A stretch of 64,000 nucleotides of DNA, from positions 32,379 to 96,378 of the forward strand of contig VAWY01000135.1 of assembly GCA_005888335.1 (NCBI GenBank). The letters are read 5' to 3'. This document shows, in pieces, positions 1 through 10,002 of the stretch. Each line of letters opens with the position of its first letter. Within the stretch, counting starts at the first letter, position 1. This DNA is from Actinomycetota bacterium. GTDB lineage: Bacteria; Actinomycetota; Thermoleophilia; Solirubrobacterales; Solirubrobacteraceae. Both the position numbers and the translations under genes were made by a program. Below the pieces are notes generated by a model. That model was not told the origin of the DNA. It made no database searches and saw only the letters and a program-made list of their open reading frames with translations.

Positions 1-914
1 GCGACGGCGCCGTCTACGCCAGCCCGGCCGTGCGCCGGCTCGCGCGCGAGCTCAAGGTCGACCTCGCCGCGGTGCAGGGCAGCGGGCGCAAGGGGCGCGT
101 CACCCGCGAGGACGTCCAGGCCGCCGCGGGCGCCGGCCCCGCCGCCGTCCGCGCGCCGGCGCCTGCGGCCGACGGCGCGGTGGCCGCGCTCGGGCTGGCG
201 CCGTGGCCGCAGATCGACTTCGCCAAGTACGGCGAGATCGAGCGCGTGCCGCTGTCGCGCATCAAGCGCATCTCCGGCCCGAACCTGGCGCGCAACTGGG
301 TGATGATCCCACACGTCACCCAGCACGACGAGGCGGACATCACCGCGCTCGAGGCGTTCCGCAAGCAGCTCAACGCGGAGCAGACCGAGGTCAAGGTGAC
401 GATGGTCGCGCTGCTCATCAAGGCGTGCGTCGCGACGCTGCAGGCCTTCCCGGACTTCAACTCGTCGCTGGACGGCGACGAGCTCGTGCTCAAGCGCTAC
501 TACAACCTCGGCTTCGCGGCCGACACGCCGCAGGGCCTGGTCGTGCCCGTCATCAAGGACGCCGACCGCAAGGGCTTGATCGACATCGCCGCCGAGCTGC
601 GCGACCTCTCGGCCGCCGCGCGCGACGGCAAGCTCAAGCCCGCCGACATGTCCGGCGGCACGTTCTCGATCTCCAGCCTCGGCGGCATCGGCGGCACGGC
701 CTTCACCCCGATCGTCAACGCGCCCGAGGTGGCGATCCTCGGCGTGTCGCGCTCGGCGATGAAGCCGGTGTGGAACGGCGAGGAGTTCGTGCCCCGGTTG
801 ATGCTCCCGCTGTCGCTGTCCTACGACCACCGCGTGATCGACGGCGCCGCGGCCGCGCGCTTCTGCGTGCACCTCGGCGGCGTGCTCATGGACCTGCGGA
901 GGGCACTCCTGTGA
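1..914 (+). CDS. 2-oxoacid dehydrogenase E2 (dihydrolipoyl acyltransferase), C-terminal part
   Basis: The reading frame is already open at base 3, so the gene is cut by the window edge and its lipoyl domain is missing; 303 residues are visible. The visible part begins with the peripheral subunit-binding domain ([17 protein letters not shown], then GRVTREDV), an Ala/Pro linker, and the catalytic acyltransferase domain ending in the YDHRVIDG active-site motif (HxxxDG) near base 830. It transfers acyl groups from lipoamide to CoA in a cytoplasmic pyruvate or branched-chain 2-oxoacid dehydrogenase complex. An E3 gene follows 57 bases later, so E1 genes are expected upstream of the window. Which 2-oxoacid is used cannot be decided from this fragment. 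Confidence 0.9.
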   Translation, partial: DGAVYASPAVRRLARELKVDLAAVQGSGRKGRVTREDVQAAAGAGPAAVRAPAPAADGAVAALGLAPWPQIDFAKYGEIERVPLSRIKRISGPNLARNWVMIPHVTQHDEADITALEAFRKQLNAEQTEVKVTMVALLIKACVATLQAFPDFNSSLDGDELVLKRYYNLGFAADTPQGLVVPVIKDADRKGLIDIAAELRDLSAAARDGKLKPADMSGGTFSISSLGGIGGTAFTPIVNAPEVAILGVSRSAMKPVWNGEEFVPRLMLPLSLSYDHRVIDGAAAARFCVHLGGVLMDLRRALL

Positions 915-971
915 TCGGGGAAACGCTTCGCGCTTCCCTTGACGCGAACTTCGTTCGCGAGGGGTGGCGGC

Positions 972-2639
972 ATGGCCGATAGCGTCGAGGTCAAGGTCCC
1001 CGACATCGGCGACTTCACCGACGTCCCGGTCATCGAGATCCTCGTCGACGTCGGCCAGGAGATCGCCGAGGAGGACCCGCTCGTCACGCTGGAGTCCGAC
1101 AAGGCGACGATGGACGTCCCGGCGCCGCAGGCGGGCGTCGTGCGCGAGCTCAAGGTGGCGCTCGGCGACCGCGTCAGCGAGGGAACGCCGATCCTGGTCC
1201 TCGAGCCGCTCTCGACCGACGGCGGCCCGCCGGCGGCGGTCACCGAGGAGCCCGCGCCGCCGCCGCCGGCGGAGGAGCCCGTCGAGCGCGGCGACATCCA
1301 CGCGCAGGTGGTCGTGCTCGGCGCCGGCCCGGGCGGCTACACCGCGGCCTTCCGCGCCGCCGACCTCGGCCTCAAGACCGTGCTCGTCGAGCGCTACGAG
1401 AAGCTCGGCGGCGTCTGCCTGAACGTCGGCTGCATCCCCTCCAAGGCGCTGCTCCACATCGCCCGCGTGATCAGCGAGGCTGAGGAGTCCGCCAGCTTCG
1501 GCGTGCGCTTCGGCGAGCCGGCGGTCGACCTCGACGCGCTGCGGGCGTGGAAGACGTCCGTCGTCGACAAGCTCACCGGCGGCCTGGCCGGCCTGGCGCG
1601 CCAGCGCAAGGTCGAGGTCGTGCGCGGCACCGGACGCTTCACCGGTCCGCACACCCTTGACGTCGACGGAACGTCGGTCTCCTTCGACCACGCGATCATC
1701 GCCGTCGGGTCGAGCGCGATCGAGCTGCCCGGCGTGAGCGGGATGGACTCGACCGACGCGCTCGAGCTCGAGCGCGTGCCCGAGCGCCTGCTCGTCGTCG
1801 GCGGTGGGATCATCGGCCTGGAGCTGGCGACGGTCTTCGACGCGCTGGGCTCGCGGATCACGGTCGTCGAGCTGATGGACCAGCTGATCCCCGGCTGCGA
1901 CGCCGACCTCGTGCGCCCGCTGCACAAGCGCGTCGCTGGTCGCTACGAGGCGATCCATCTCGGGACCACCGTCGACTCGATCGACACGAGCGCGTACGAC
2001 ACGATCCTCGTCGCCGTCGGGCGCCGGCCCAACGGCGCGCTGATCGGCGCCGAGGCGGCCGGCGTGGCCGTCGACGAGCGCGGGTTCATCGCCGTCGACG
2101 AGCAGCTGCGCACCAACGTCGCGCACATCCACGCGATCGGCGACGTCGTCGGCGGGCCGATGCTCGCGCACAAGGCGACGCACGAGGGCAAGGTCGCGGC
2201 GGAAGTCATCGCCGGCCACGACGTCACGTTCGACGCCCGCTCGATCCCGTCCGTCGCCTACACCGATCCCGAGGTCGCCTGGACGGGCCTGAACGAGACC
2301 GAGGCGAAGGCCCAGGGCACCGCGTACGAGAAGGCGACGTTCCCGTGGGCGGCGTCGGGCCGCGCGCTCGGGCTCGGCCGCCCGGAGGGGCTGACGAAGC
2401 TGCTCGTCGACCCCCAGACGCAGCGCGTGCTCGGCGCCGGCATGGTCGGCGTCAGCGCGGGCGACCTCATCGCCGAGGTCGTCCACGCGATCGAGATGGG
2501 CGCCGAGGCCGAGGACATCGCGCTGAGCATCCACCCGCACCCGACGCTGTCGGAGACCGTCGCGTTCGCGGCCGAGCTGGCCGAGGGGACGATCACCGAC
2601 CTCTACGCGCCCAAGCGGGAGAAGGCTCGCGCCTCCTAG
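972..2639 (+). CDS. lpdA: Dihydrolipoamide dehydrogenase (E3) with N-terminal lipoyl domain
   Basis: A 555-residue flavoprotein that reoxidises dihydrolipoamide with NAD+. Residues 1-80 form a lipoyl domain whose lipoylated lysine is K44 in ESDKATMDVP. A Pro/Glu-rich linker (about 85-108) leads into the FAD domain (VVVLGAGPGGYTAAF), the redox disulfide CLNVGC, an NAD domain (VVGGGIIGLELA), and the C-terminal HPHPTLSE catalytic His-Glu. The ATG at 972 was preferred to the upstream frame opening because GAGGGG precedes it and the protein then starts directly with the lipoyl fold. The stop overlaps the convergent minus-strand gene by 4 bases. E3s with their own lipoyl domain are known in several bacteria, so this is not in itself novel. 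Confidence 0.95.
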   Translation: MADSVEVKVPDIGDFTDVPVIEILVDVGQEIAEEDPLVTLESDKATMDVPAPQAGVVRELKVALGDRVSEGTPILVLEPLSTDGGPPAAVTEEPAPPPPAEEPVERGDIHAQVVVLGAGPGGYTAAFRAADLGLKTVLVERYEKLGGVCLNVGCIPSKALLHIARVISEAEESASFGVRFGEPAVDLDALRAWKTSVVDKLTGGLAGLARQRKVEVVRGTGRFTGPHTLDVDGTSVSFDHAIIAVGSSAIELPGVSGMDSTDALELERVPERLLVVGGGIIGLELATVFDALGSRITVVELMDQLIPGCDADLVRPLHKRVAGRYEAIHLGTTVDSIDTSAYDTILVAVGRRPNGALIGAEAAGVAVDERGFIAVDEQLRTNVAHIHAIGDVVGGPMLAHKATHEGKVAAEVIAGHDVTFDARSIPSVAYTDPEVAWTGLNETEAKAQGTAYEKATFPWAASGRALGLGRPEGLTKLLVDPQTQRVLGAGMVGVSAGDLIAEVVHAIEMGAEAEDIALSIHPHPTLSETVAFAAELAEGTITDLYAPKREKARAS

Positions 2640-3274
2640 CGGTCCTGCAGCGCGTCGAGGGCGACGGCGAAGGCGACGAGCAGACGGCGATCGACCCCTT
2701 CGAGGCCCGGCCCCAGCTCGAGCACGTAGCGGTCGCGCAGCTTCCCCAGCACCCGCTTGTAGCTGCCGACCGGCTGGCCGTCTCGCAGCAGGGTGAAGTT
2801 GAACGGCAGCCACTGCAGCATGGAGAGCTCGTCGGAGACCATGCCGGCGAAGCGGCGCAGCAGCGCGATGGCCAGGCTCGTCTCCTGCGCCTGCAGCAGC
2901 TCCTCGCCGGCGGACCCGCGCACGAACCAGTGGCTGCGCAGCAGCGACTTGCCGAAGGACTTCTCGAGCATGCCGATGACGCGGCCGTCGGCGTCGAGGA
3001 CCTCGTGGCGCCCGCGGAACTCGAAGACCGTCTTGGACTTGATCATGAAGAGGTGGGCGTCGTCGTCGGGCGCGAGGCGGAAGCGGATGTCCTCGCGGAT
3101 CTTCATCCGCTTCTGGCGCACGAAGAGCAGCGGCGCTCCCTCCTCCGTCGAGCCGGGAGCGGGCACGCTGATGCGGTACTCGTTCGCGATCGGCTTGAAG
3201 ACCTGCTGAACCAGAAGGCGGTCGGCGTGCTCGAGCGTCTCGAGGACGCCCTGGGAGTCGATGGCGGCGCTCAT
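2636..3274 (-). CDS. LURP-one-related / phospholipid-scramblase-like protein
   Basis: This 212-residue soluble protein has the pattern of the LURP-one/tubby C-terminal superfamily: short beta strands such as LFMIKSKTVFEFRGRHEVLDA followed by a G-x-h-E-KSFGKSLLRSHW segment and a second strand set (FNFTLLRDGQPVGSYKRVLGK). No signal peptide is evident and there is only one short hydrophobic stretch near the C terminus (RRLLVAFAVALDAL). Bacterial members have no settled function; a membrane or lipid-associated role is only suggested by the family. It overlaps the end of lpdA by 4 bases and is followed downstream on its own strand by nothing in the window. It lies 13 bases downstream of the next minus-strand gene, so the two may be co-transcribed. 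Confidence 0.7.
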   Translation of the reverse strand: MSAAIDSQGVLETLEHADRLLVQQVFKPIANEYRISVPAPGSTEEGAPLLFVRQKRMKIREDIRFRLAPDDDAHLFMIKSKTVFEFRGRHEVLDADGRVIGMLEKSFGKSLLRSHWFVRGSAGEELLQAQETSLAIALLRRFAGMVSDELSMLQWLPFNFTLLRDGQPVGSYKRVLGKLRDRYVLELGPGLEGVDRRLLVAFAVALDALQDR

Positions 3275-3287
3275 GGCCGCGATCCTC

Positions 3288-3884
3288 TCAGGTGCGGGCG
3301 CGGCGCGCGCGCAACGTCGCGACCATCAGCGCGACGAGCACGAGCGTCACCGGGATCACGTAGAGCAGCGGCGACGTGCCGCCCGACGACGAGCGCGGCG
3401 CGCCGCCGCCGGTCAGCTTCGGCACCGCGACGGGCTCGATCGGGTGGCCGGTCGCCTTGGCGATCCGCTGGATCGCGACGACCGCCGTCGCGACCAGCCC
3501 GTTGGAACCGTGGCCGGTGTCGACCCCGAGCCCCTGCAGCGCGTTCTCGGCGCCGACGAGGTCGTCGCCGCCGAAGCCGAACGGCTGGACGACGAGCAGC
3601 GGCTTGCGGCCGATGCCGGGCAGCTCCTTGTTGAGGAAGTCGGCGTACTTCTGCGGCTGGCCGAGGTACGCGGGCACCGCCCCGAGGTCGGCGGGCGTGG
3701 AGACGATCGCCACCTTCAGGTGCAGGCCCGCGCGCTTCGTGCGCGCCAGCGCGGTGCGCAGCGCGCGGGCGAACGCCGGCGCCGTCGTGGGCTGGTAGGG
3801 CAGGTAGTAGTCGCTCGCCAGCAGCACGTCGCTGGGCGGGTCGGCGTCGGCGAGCGCGCGGGGCGCGGCCGCCAGGACGAGCAC
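3288..3884 (-). CDS. Exported TPM-like protein with C-terminal membrane anchor
   Basis: The frame encodes a hydrophobic leader (VLVLAAAPRALADA), a globular part (LKVAIVSTPADLG, YADFLNKELPG, KPLLVVQPFGFGG) that resembles TPM/YgcG-type domains, a Gly/Ser linker and a C-terminal membrane helix (PLLYVIPVTLVLVALMVATL) followed by Arg residues. The start is unresolved. The only normal start near the leader is GTG at 3884, which gives a short signal sequence without a basic n-region. An ATC at 3914 would give a textbook signal peptide beginning (M)RVLAAVLVLV. The long frame upstream of 3914 is only the mirror of pobA. It is divergent from pobA and 13 bases upstream of the LURP-one-like gene. Function unknown; the domain call is tentative. 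Confidence 0.65.
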   Translation of the reverse strand: MLVLAAAPRALADADPPSDVLLASDYYLPYQPTTAPAFARALRTALARTKRAGLHLKVAIVSTPADLGAVPAYLGQPQKYADFLNKELPGIGRKPLLVVQPFGFGGDDLVGAENALQGLGVDTGHGSNGLVATAVVAIQRIAKATGHPIEPVAVPKLTGGGAPRSSSGGTSPLLYVIPVTLVLVALMVATLRARRART

Positions 3885-3938
3885 GAGGACGAGGACGGCG
3901 GCGAGGACGCGGATCGCGCTAGGTTCGCACCTGAGACC

Positions 3939-5134
3939 ATGAGCCGCACCCAGGTGGGCATCGTGGGCGCCGGTCCGGCGGGGCTGACCCTCGGGCAGCT
4001 GCTGCACCGCGAGGGCATCGAGACGATCATCCTCGAGGACCGCTCGCGCCACTACGTCGAGCACCGCGTTCGCGCGGGCGTGCTCGAGCAGGGGACCGTC
4101 GACCTGCTGACCGAGCTGGGCGTCGGGGAGCGGATGCGGCGCGAGGGGATGGTCCATCACGGCATCGAGCTGCGCTTCGGCGGGCGCGGACATCGCATCC
4201 CGCTCAGCGACCTCACCGGCGGGCGCGCGATCACGCTCTACGGCCAGCAGGAGGTGGTCAAGGACCTCATCGCGGCGCGACTCGAGAGCGGCGCGCCGCT
4301 GCTCTTCGAGGTCGACGACGTCGGCCTGCACGGCGTCGAGGACGACCACCCGGTGATCCGGTACCGCCACGACGGCGCCGAGGACGAGCTCGCGTGCGAC
4401 GTGATCGCCGGCTGCGACGGCTACCACGGGATCTGCCGCCCGTCGCTGCCCGACGGCGTGCTGACCGTCTACGAGCGGGAGTACCCGCACGCCTGGCTCG
4501 GGATCCTGGCCGATGTCGCGCCGTCGACCGAGGAGCTCATCTACTGCCACTCCGAACGCGGCTTCGCGTTGCACAGCATGCGCTCGCCGGAGGTCAGCCG
4601 CCTCTACCTGCAGGTCGACCCCGACGAGGACATCGCCGACTGGCCCGACGAGCGCATCTGGGAAGAGCTCCAGCGCCGCTTCGACACCGAGGACGGGTGG
4701 ACGCTGCGGAGCGGGCCGACGCTCGAGAAGGGCATCACGCCCATGCGCAGCTTCGTCGCCGAGCCGATGCAGCACGGGCGCCTCTACCTGGCGGGCGACG
4801 CGGTACACATCGTCCCGCCGACCGGCGCCAAGGGCCTGAACCTCGCGGTGTCCGACGTGCGCTACCTCGCCGCCGCGCTCGTCGAGTGGTACCGCAGCGG
4901 CGACGACTCGGGGCTGCAGGCGTACACGGCGACGTGCCTGCGCCGGGTGTGGCGCGCGCAGCACTTCTCGCAGTGGATGACCTCGATGCTGCACCGCCCG
5001 CAGCACGACCCCGGCGGCTACGAGCGCCGGCTGCAGCTCGCCCAGCTCGAGTACGTCTGCTCCTCCGGGGCGGCGGCCGCGTCGCTGGCCGAGAACTACG
5101 TCGGCTGGGAACCGTCGCCGATACCGTCCCGCGC

Positions 5135-5138
<4 letters not shown>
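3939..5138 (+). CDS. pobA: 4-hydroxybenzoate 3-monooxygenase
   Basis: A 399-residue class A flavin monooxygenase that hydroxylates 4-hydroxybenzoate to protocatechuate with NAD(P)H and O2. It has the N-terminal FAD motif GIVGAGPAGL (residues 7-16), the ITLYGQQEVVKDLI segment typical of PobA, and the second FAD motif YLAGDAVHIVPPTGAKGLN (about 283-301). Length matches the family (about 394). The ATG at 3939 starts directly at the beta strand before the dinucleotide-binding motif. Its TGA is overlapped by the GTG of the thiolase gene, making it the first gene of a six-gene operon whose next steps use its product. Confidence 0.93.
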
Positions 5139-6316
<1,178 letters not shown>

Positions 6317-6323
6317 CGGCGCG

Positions 6324-7019
6324 GTGGCGGGCTACCGGCGCGACGGCACCGAGGTCCACCCGCCGTACCTGTACCCCGACTACCGGTCGACGCGGCTGCG
6401 CGCGCCGACGCGGCCGCTGATCGTGGTGCCGCACACGCTGACCGAGCTCACCGGGCCGGTGTTCAGGCACGATCGCGTCGGGCCGCGCGATCACCTTCTC
6501 ACCGAGCAGCACGACGGCGAGCCGCTCGGCGAGCGCATCATCGTCCACGGCCGCGTCACCGACCAGGACGGGCGCCCGGTGGCGGACTCGCTGATCGAGA
6601 TCTGGCAGGCCAACGCGGCCGGGCGCTACGCGCACGACGGCGACCACCATCCGGCGCCGCTGGACCCGAACTTCACCGGCGCCGGGCGCTGCCTGACCGA
6701 CCGCGACGGCCGCTACGAGTTCGTGACGGTCAAGCCGGGCGCCTACCCGTGGGGCAACCACCACAACGCGTGGCGCCCGGCGCACATCCACCTGTCGCTG
6801 TTCGGGCCCGCCTTCGCGACGCGCCTGGTGACCCAGATGTACTTTCCCGGCGACCCGCTGTTCGACCAGGACCCGATCTTCCAGTCCGTACGCGACCCGC
6901 GGGCGCGCCAGCGCCTGATCTCCTCGTTCGACCTGGAGCGCACCGTGGCCGACTGGGCGCTCGCCTACCGGTTCGACGTCGTGCTTCGCGGCCCCGAGGC
7001 GACACCGATGGAGGACTGA
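6324..7019 (+). CDS. pcaH: Protocatechuate 3,4-dioxygenase beta subunit
   Basis: 231 residues. The beta subunit carries the non-haem Fe(III) of the ring-cleaving enzyme. The four ligands are visible as Y102 (AGRYAH), Y141 (GAYPW), H154 and H156 (RPAHIHLS); their spacing (39, 13, 2) equals that of the Pseudomonas enzyme. The GTG start follows the pcaF stop by 7 bases and leads into the family N-terminus with HPPYLYPDYRSTRLRAP. The alpha-subunit gene begins on the base after the stop. Confidence 0.95.
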   Translation: MAGYRRDGTEVHPPYLYPDYRSTRLRAPTRPLIVVPHTLTELTGPVFRHDRVGPRDHLLTEQHDGEPLGERIIVHGRVTDQDGRPVADSLIEIWQANAAGRYAHDGDHHPAPLDPNFTGAGRCLTDRDGRYEFVTVKPGAYPWGNHHNAWRPAHIHLSLFGPAFATRLVTQMYFPGDPLFDQDPIFQSVRDPRARQRLISSFDLERTVADWALAYRFDVVLRGPEATPMED

Positions 7020-7487
7020 GTGCTGCTCACGCCGTCGCAGACCGTGGGGCCCTTCTTCGCGCTGGGGCTGCCCGATGCGCAGCGGCTCGTCGAGGAGGAC
7101 GAGCCGGGGGCGCTGAGCCTCGAGGGCGTCGTCTACGACGGCGCGGGCGATCCGGTGCCCGACGCGGTCGTCGAGATCTGGCAGCCCGATCGGCGGCTCT
7201 GGGGGCGCTGCCGCACCGACGCCGGCGGGCGCTACGGGTTTGTCACGGTCAAGCCCGGGCCGGTGGACGGGCAGGCGCCGCACATCGCGATGGCGATCTT
7301 CGCGCGCGGCCTGCTCAAGCAGGTCGTGACGCGCGTCTACTTTCCCGACGAGGAGGAGGCGAACGCCGCCGACCCCGTGCTGGCGCTGGCCGGCGACGCG
7401 ACGCTCGTCGCGCGCGACGAGGACGGCGCGCTGCGCTTCGACGTGCACCTGCAGGGCGAGCGGCAGACGGCGTTCCTTGACGTCTGA
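7020..7487 (+). CDS. pcaG: Protocatechuate 3,4-dioxygenase alpha subunit
   Basis: 155 residues, beginning LLTPSQTVGPFFALGLP as alpha subunits do. It keeps the intradiol dioxygenase fold (VVEIWQPD, GRYGFVTVKPGP, APHIAMAIFARGLL) but has no Tyr/His iron ligands, as expected for the non-catalytic subunit that completes the substrate pocket. It is shorter than most alpha subunits (about 200) because loops between the strands are missing. GTG start directly after the pcaH stop. Its end overlaps the pcaB start by 11 bases, so translation is probably coupled. Confidence 0.92.
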   Translation: MLLTPSQTVGPFFALGLPDAQRLVEEDEPGALSLEGVVYDGAGDPVPDAVVEIWQPDRRLWGRCRTDAGGRYGFVTVKPGPVDGQAPHIAMAIFARGLLKQVVTRVYFPDEEEANAADPVLALAGDATLVARDEDGALRFDVHLQGERQTAFLDV

Positions 7488-8721
7488 GGGCCTGTTCGAG
7501 CCGATCTTCGTCCCCGCCGCGCTGCGGGAGGCGGTCGGCGACGGCGCGTGGCTGCAGGCGATGCTCGACGCCGAGGCGGCGCTCGCGCGCGCCGCGGCGC
7601 CGCGCGAGGCGGCCGAGGCGATCGCGCGCTGCTGCGCCGCCGAGCGCTTCGACGCCGGGGCGCTCGGTGAGGCGGCGCGCGCGGCCGGCAATCCCGTGGT
7701 GCCGCTCGTCCGCGCGCTGCGCGAGGCGGTCGGCGGCGAGGCGGCCCGGCACGTGCACCGCGGCGCGACCAGCCAGGACATCCTCGACACCGCGGCGATG
7801 CTCGTCGCGCGCCGCGCGCTGGAGCTCGTGCTCGGCGACCTCGACGGCGCCGCCGCGGCGTGCGCCCGCCTGGCCGGCGAGCACCGCGCGACGCTGATGG
7901 CCGGCCGCACCCTGCTCCAGCAGGCGCTGCCGACCACGTTCGGGCTCAAGGCGGCGGGCTGGCTCGTCGCGCTCGTCGAGGCGCGCGAGCGGCTGGCCGG
8001 CGCGCGCTCGCGCCTCGCCGTCCAGCTCGGCGGCGCCGCCGGCACGCTCGCCGCCTTCGGCGACGACGGCCTTGGCGTCCTGCGCCGCTTCGCCGCCGAG
8101 CTCGAGCTCGCCGAGCCGGCGCTGCCGTGGCACACCGATCGCGTGCGGACGGCCGAGCTCGGCGCGGCGCTGGCCATCGCGGCGGGCGCGGTCGAGAAGA
8201 TCGCGCTCGACGTCGTGCTGCTCGCGCAGACCGAGGTCGGCGAGGTGGCGGAGGCCGCCGGGGGCGGGCGTGGCGGCTCGTCGACGCTGCCGCACAAGCG
8301 CAACCCGATCGGGGCGGTGGTCGCGCGCGCGTGCGCCCAGCGGGCCCGCGCGGCGGCGGGCGTGCTGCTGGGCGCGATGGCGCACGAGCACGAGCGCGCC
8401 GCCGGGGCGTGGCACGCCGAGTGGGAGGCGCTGCGCGACGCGCTGGCGCTGACGGGCGGCGCGGCCGCCTCGGCGCGCGAGGCGCTCGACGGCCTGCAGG
8501 TCGACGCCACGCGCATGCGGGCCAACCTCGACGCGACCGGCGACCTCCTCCTCGCCGAGCGCGCCGCCCTCGCCGGCCACGGCGAGGCGGTCGACCGCGC
8601 GCTGGCGAGCGGGCGGCCGCTGCGCGAGAGCGGCGTCCCCGCGGAGCTGCTCGACCCGGCCGGCTACCTCGGCTCGGCGGACGCCCTGGTCGACCGCGCG
8701 CTGGCGTTCTACCGGTCATGA
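7477..8721 (+). CDS. pcaB: 3-carboxy-cis,cis-muconate cycloisomerase
   Basis: 414 residues of the fumarase/aspartase superfamily. The signature loop GGSSTLPHKRNPIGAV lies at about 267-282 and the first conserved block is HRGATSQDILDTA (about 91-103). It lactonises 3-carboxymuconate, the product of PcaHG, to 4-carboxymuconolactone. The frame opens with TTG at 7477 inside pcaG; no better start lies before the conserved FEPIFVPAALREAV. The product is somewhat shorter than the usual 450 residues at the C terminus. Its stop overlaps the next ATG by 4 bases. Confidence 0.92.
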   Translation: MTSEGLFEPIFVPAALREAVGDGAWLQAMLDAEAALARAAAPREAAEAIARCCAAERFDAGALGEAARAAGNPVVPLVRALREAVGGEAARHVHRGATSQDILDTAAMLVARRALELVLGDLDGAAAACARLAGEHRATLMAGRTLLQQALPTTFGLKAAGWLVALVEARERLAGARSRLAVQLGGAAGTLAAFGDDGLGVLRRFAAELELAEPALPWHTDRVRTAELGAALAIAAGAVEKIALDVVLLAQTEVGEVAEAAGGGRGGSSTLPHKRNPIGAVVARACAQRARAAAGVLLGAMAHEHERAAGAWHAEWEALRDALALTGGAAASAREALDGLQVDATRMRANLDATGDLLLAERAALAGHGEAVDRALASGRPLRESGVPAELLDPAGYLGSADALVDRALAFYRS

Positions 8722-9851
8722 GCGCGGTCGAGGTCGACTACCGCCTCGAGGGCCCCGAGGACGCGCCGGTCGTCGTGCTCGCGAACTCGCTCGGCACGAC
8801 CACCGAGCTGTGGGACCGCCAGGCCGGCGCCCTGGCCGAGCGCTTCCGCGTGCTGCGCTACGACCATCGTGGCCATGGCGGCTCGCCCGCGCCCGACGGG
8901 CCGTACTCGATCGACGATATCGGCGGCGACCTGCTCGCGCTGCTCGACCGGCTCGCGATCGCGCGCGCCTCGATCTGCGGCGTCTCGCTCGGGGGGATGG
9001 TGGGCATGTGGCTCGCGGCGCGGGCGCCCGAGCGCGTCGACCGGCTCGTCCTGTGCTGCACGTCGGCGCGCTTCCCATCGCGCGCGGACTGGGAGGCGCG
9101 CGCGGCCACCGTCCGGGCGAGCGGCACGGCGGCCGTCGTCGACACCGCGCTCGAGCGCTGGTTCACGCCCGCCTTCCGCAGCTCGGAGCGCGAGACCGTC
9201 GCGCGCTTCGGCGAGACGCTGCGCTCGATCGACGACGAGGGCTACGCGGGGTGCATCGAGGCGATCGCCGACATGGATCTGCGCGGCGAGCTGGGCGCCA
9301 TCCGCGCCCCGGCGCTGGTCATCGCCGGCGCCGAGGATCCCGCCACGCCGCCCGACCACGCGCGCCTCATCCAGCAGGGCATCGCCGGCGCGCGGCTCGT
9401 CGTCGTGCCGCGCGCACGGCACCTCGCCAACGTCGAACGCCCGGCGGTGATCACGGCCGAGATCCTCGACCATCTCGGCGCCACCGGGCCGCGCGAGCGC
9501 GGCATGCGCGTGCGCCGCGAGGTGCTCGGCGACGAGTACGTCGACGCCGCGGTCAAGCGCACGACGGCGCTGGACGCCGACTTCCAGGACCTCATCACCC
9601 GCTACGCCTGGGGCGAGATCTGGACGCGCCCCGGGCTCGACCGCCGGACGCGCAGCGCGGTCACGCTCACCGCGCTCGTCGCGCTCGGACGCCTCGACGA
9701 GCTCGCGCTGCACGTGCGCGCCGCGCGGCGCAACGGGATGACGGCCGACGAGATCGCCGAGGTCCTGCTGCAGTGCGCGGTCTACTGCGGCGTGCCAGCC
9801 GCGAACTCGGCGTTCGCCGTCCTGCGGCGGGTGTTCGAGGAGGACGCCTAG
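8718..9851 (+). CDS. pcaL: Fused 3-oxoadipate enol-lactonase / 4-carboxymuconolactone decarboxylase
   Basis: 377 residues with two enzymes in one chain, as in the PcaL of Streptomyces and Rhodococcus. Residues 1-255 are an alpha/beta hydrolase (PcaD) with nucleophile S90 in GVSLGG, acid loop near GAEDPATPPDH and histidine in RHLANVERP. Residues from about 257 are the carboxymuconolactone decarboxylase (PcaC; GMRVRREVLGDEYVDAA and LQCAVYCGVPAANSAF). Together they turn 4-carboxymuconolactone into 3-oxoadipate. ATG overlaps the pcaB stop (ATGA). This is the last gene of the operon. Confidence 0.93.
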   Translation: MSAVEVDYRLEGPEDAPVVVLANSLGTTTELWDRQAGALAERFRVLRYDHRGHGGSPAPDGPYSIDDIGGDLLALLDRLAIARASICGVSLGGMVGMWLAARAPERVDRLVLCCTSARFPSRADWEARAATVRASGTAAVVDTALERWFTPAFRSSERETVARFGETLRSIDDEGYAGCIEAIADMDLRGELGAIRAPALVIAGAEDPATPPDHARLIQQGIAGARLVVVPRARHLANVERPAVITAEILDHLGATGPRERGMRVRREVLGDEYVDAAVKRTTALDADFQDLITRYAWGEIWTRPGLDRRTRSAVTLTALVALGRLDELALHVRAARRNGMTADEIAEVLLQCAVYCGVPAANSAFAVLRRVFEEDA

Positions 9852-9867
9852 GTCCCGCTGCATCGCC

Positions 9868-9960
9868 GCGACGCAGACGGCGAAGAACGGGGCGCGGCTG
9901 ACCTTGGCGTGCGCGGCTTCGACGAAGTGGTCGAAGCGGCTGGCTCGTTCCTCGGGCATG
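9868..9960 (-). pseudogene. Possible N-terminal remnant of a low-affinity iron permease gene
   Basis: Between pcaL and the CHAD gene the minus strand reads ATG followed by about 30 codons (RFDHFVEAAHAKVSRAPFF, then AVCVA) that look like the N terminus of low-affinity iron permease family proteins, where F-x-x-F ... SRAPFF ... precedes the first membrane helix. After AVCVA the frame turns into charged residues antisense to pcaL, so the membrane part is absent. I read this as the stump of a gene cut by a deletion. Similarity is from memory of the family and could be chance. Confidence 0.35.
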
Positions 9961-10002
9961 GGACGCGAGTACCCCACCAGACGCCGGGGCAGGATCAAGG
10001 AT

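Noticed and set aside
3261..3938. N-terminal extension of pobA by over 200 codons
   Set aside because: The extension is antisense to the TPM-like and LURP-like genes and low in complexity; the flavin-binding N terminus starts at 3939.
3915..5006. Long N-terminal extension of the TPM-like protein through pobA
   Set aside because: It is the mirror of pobA codons and has no domain; the real protein begins at the hydrophobic leader.
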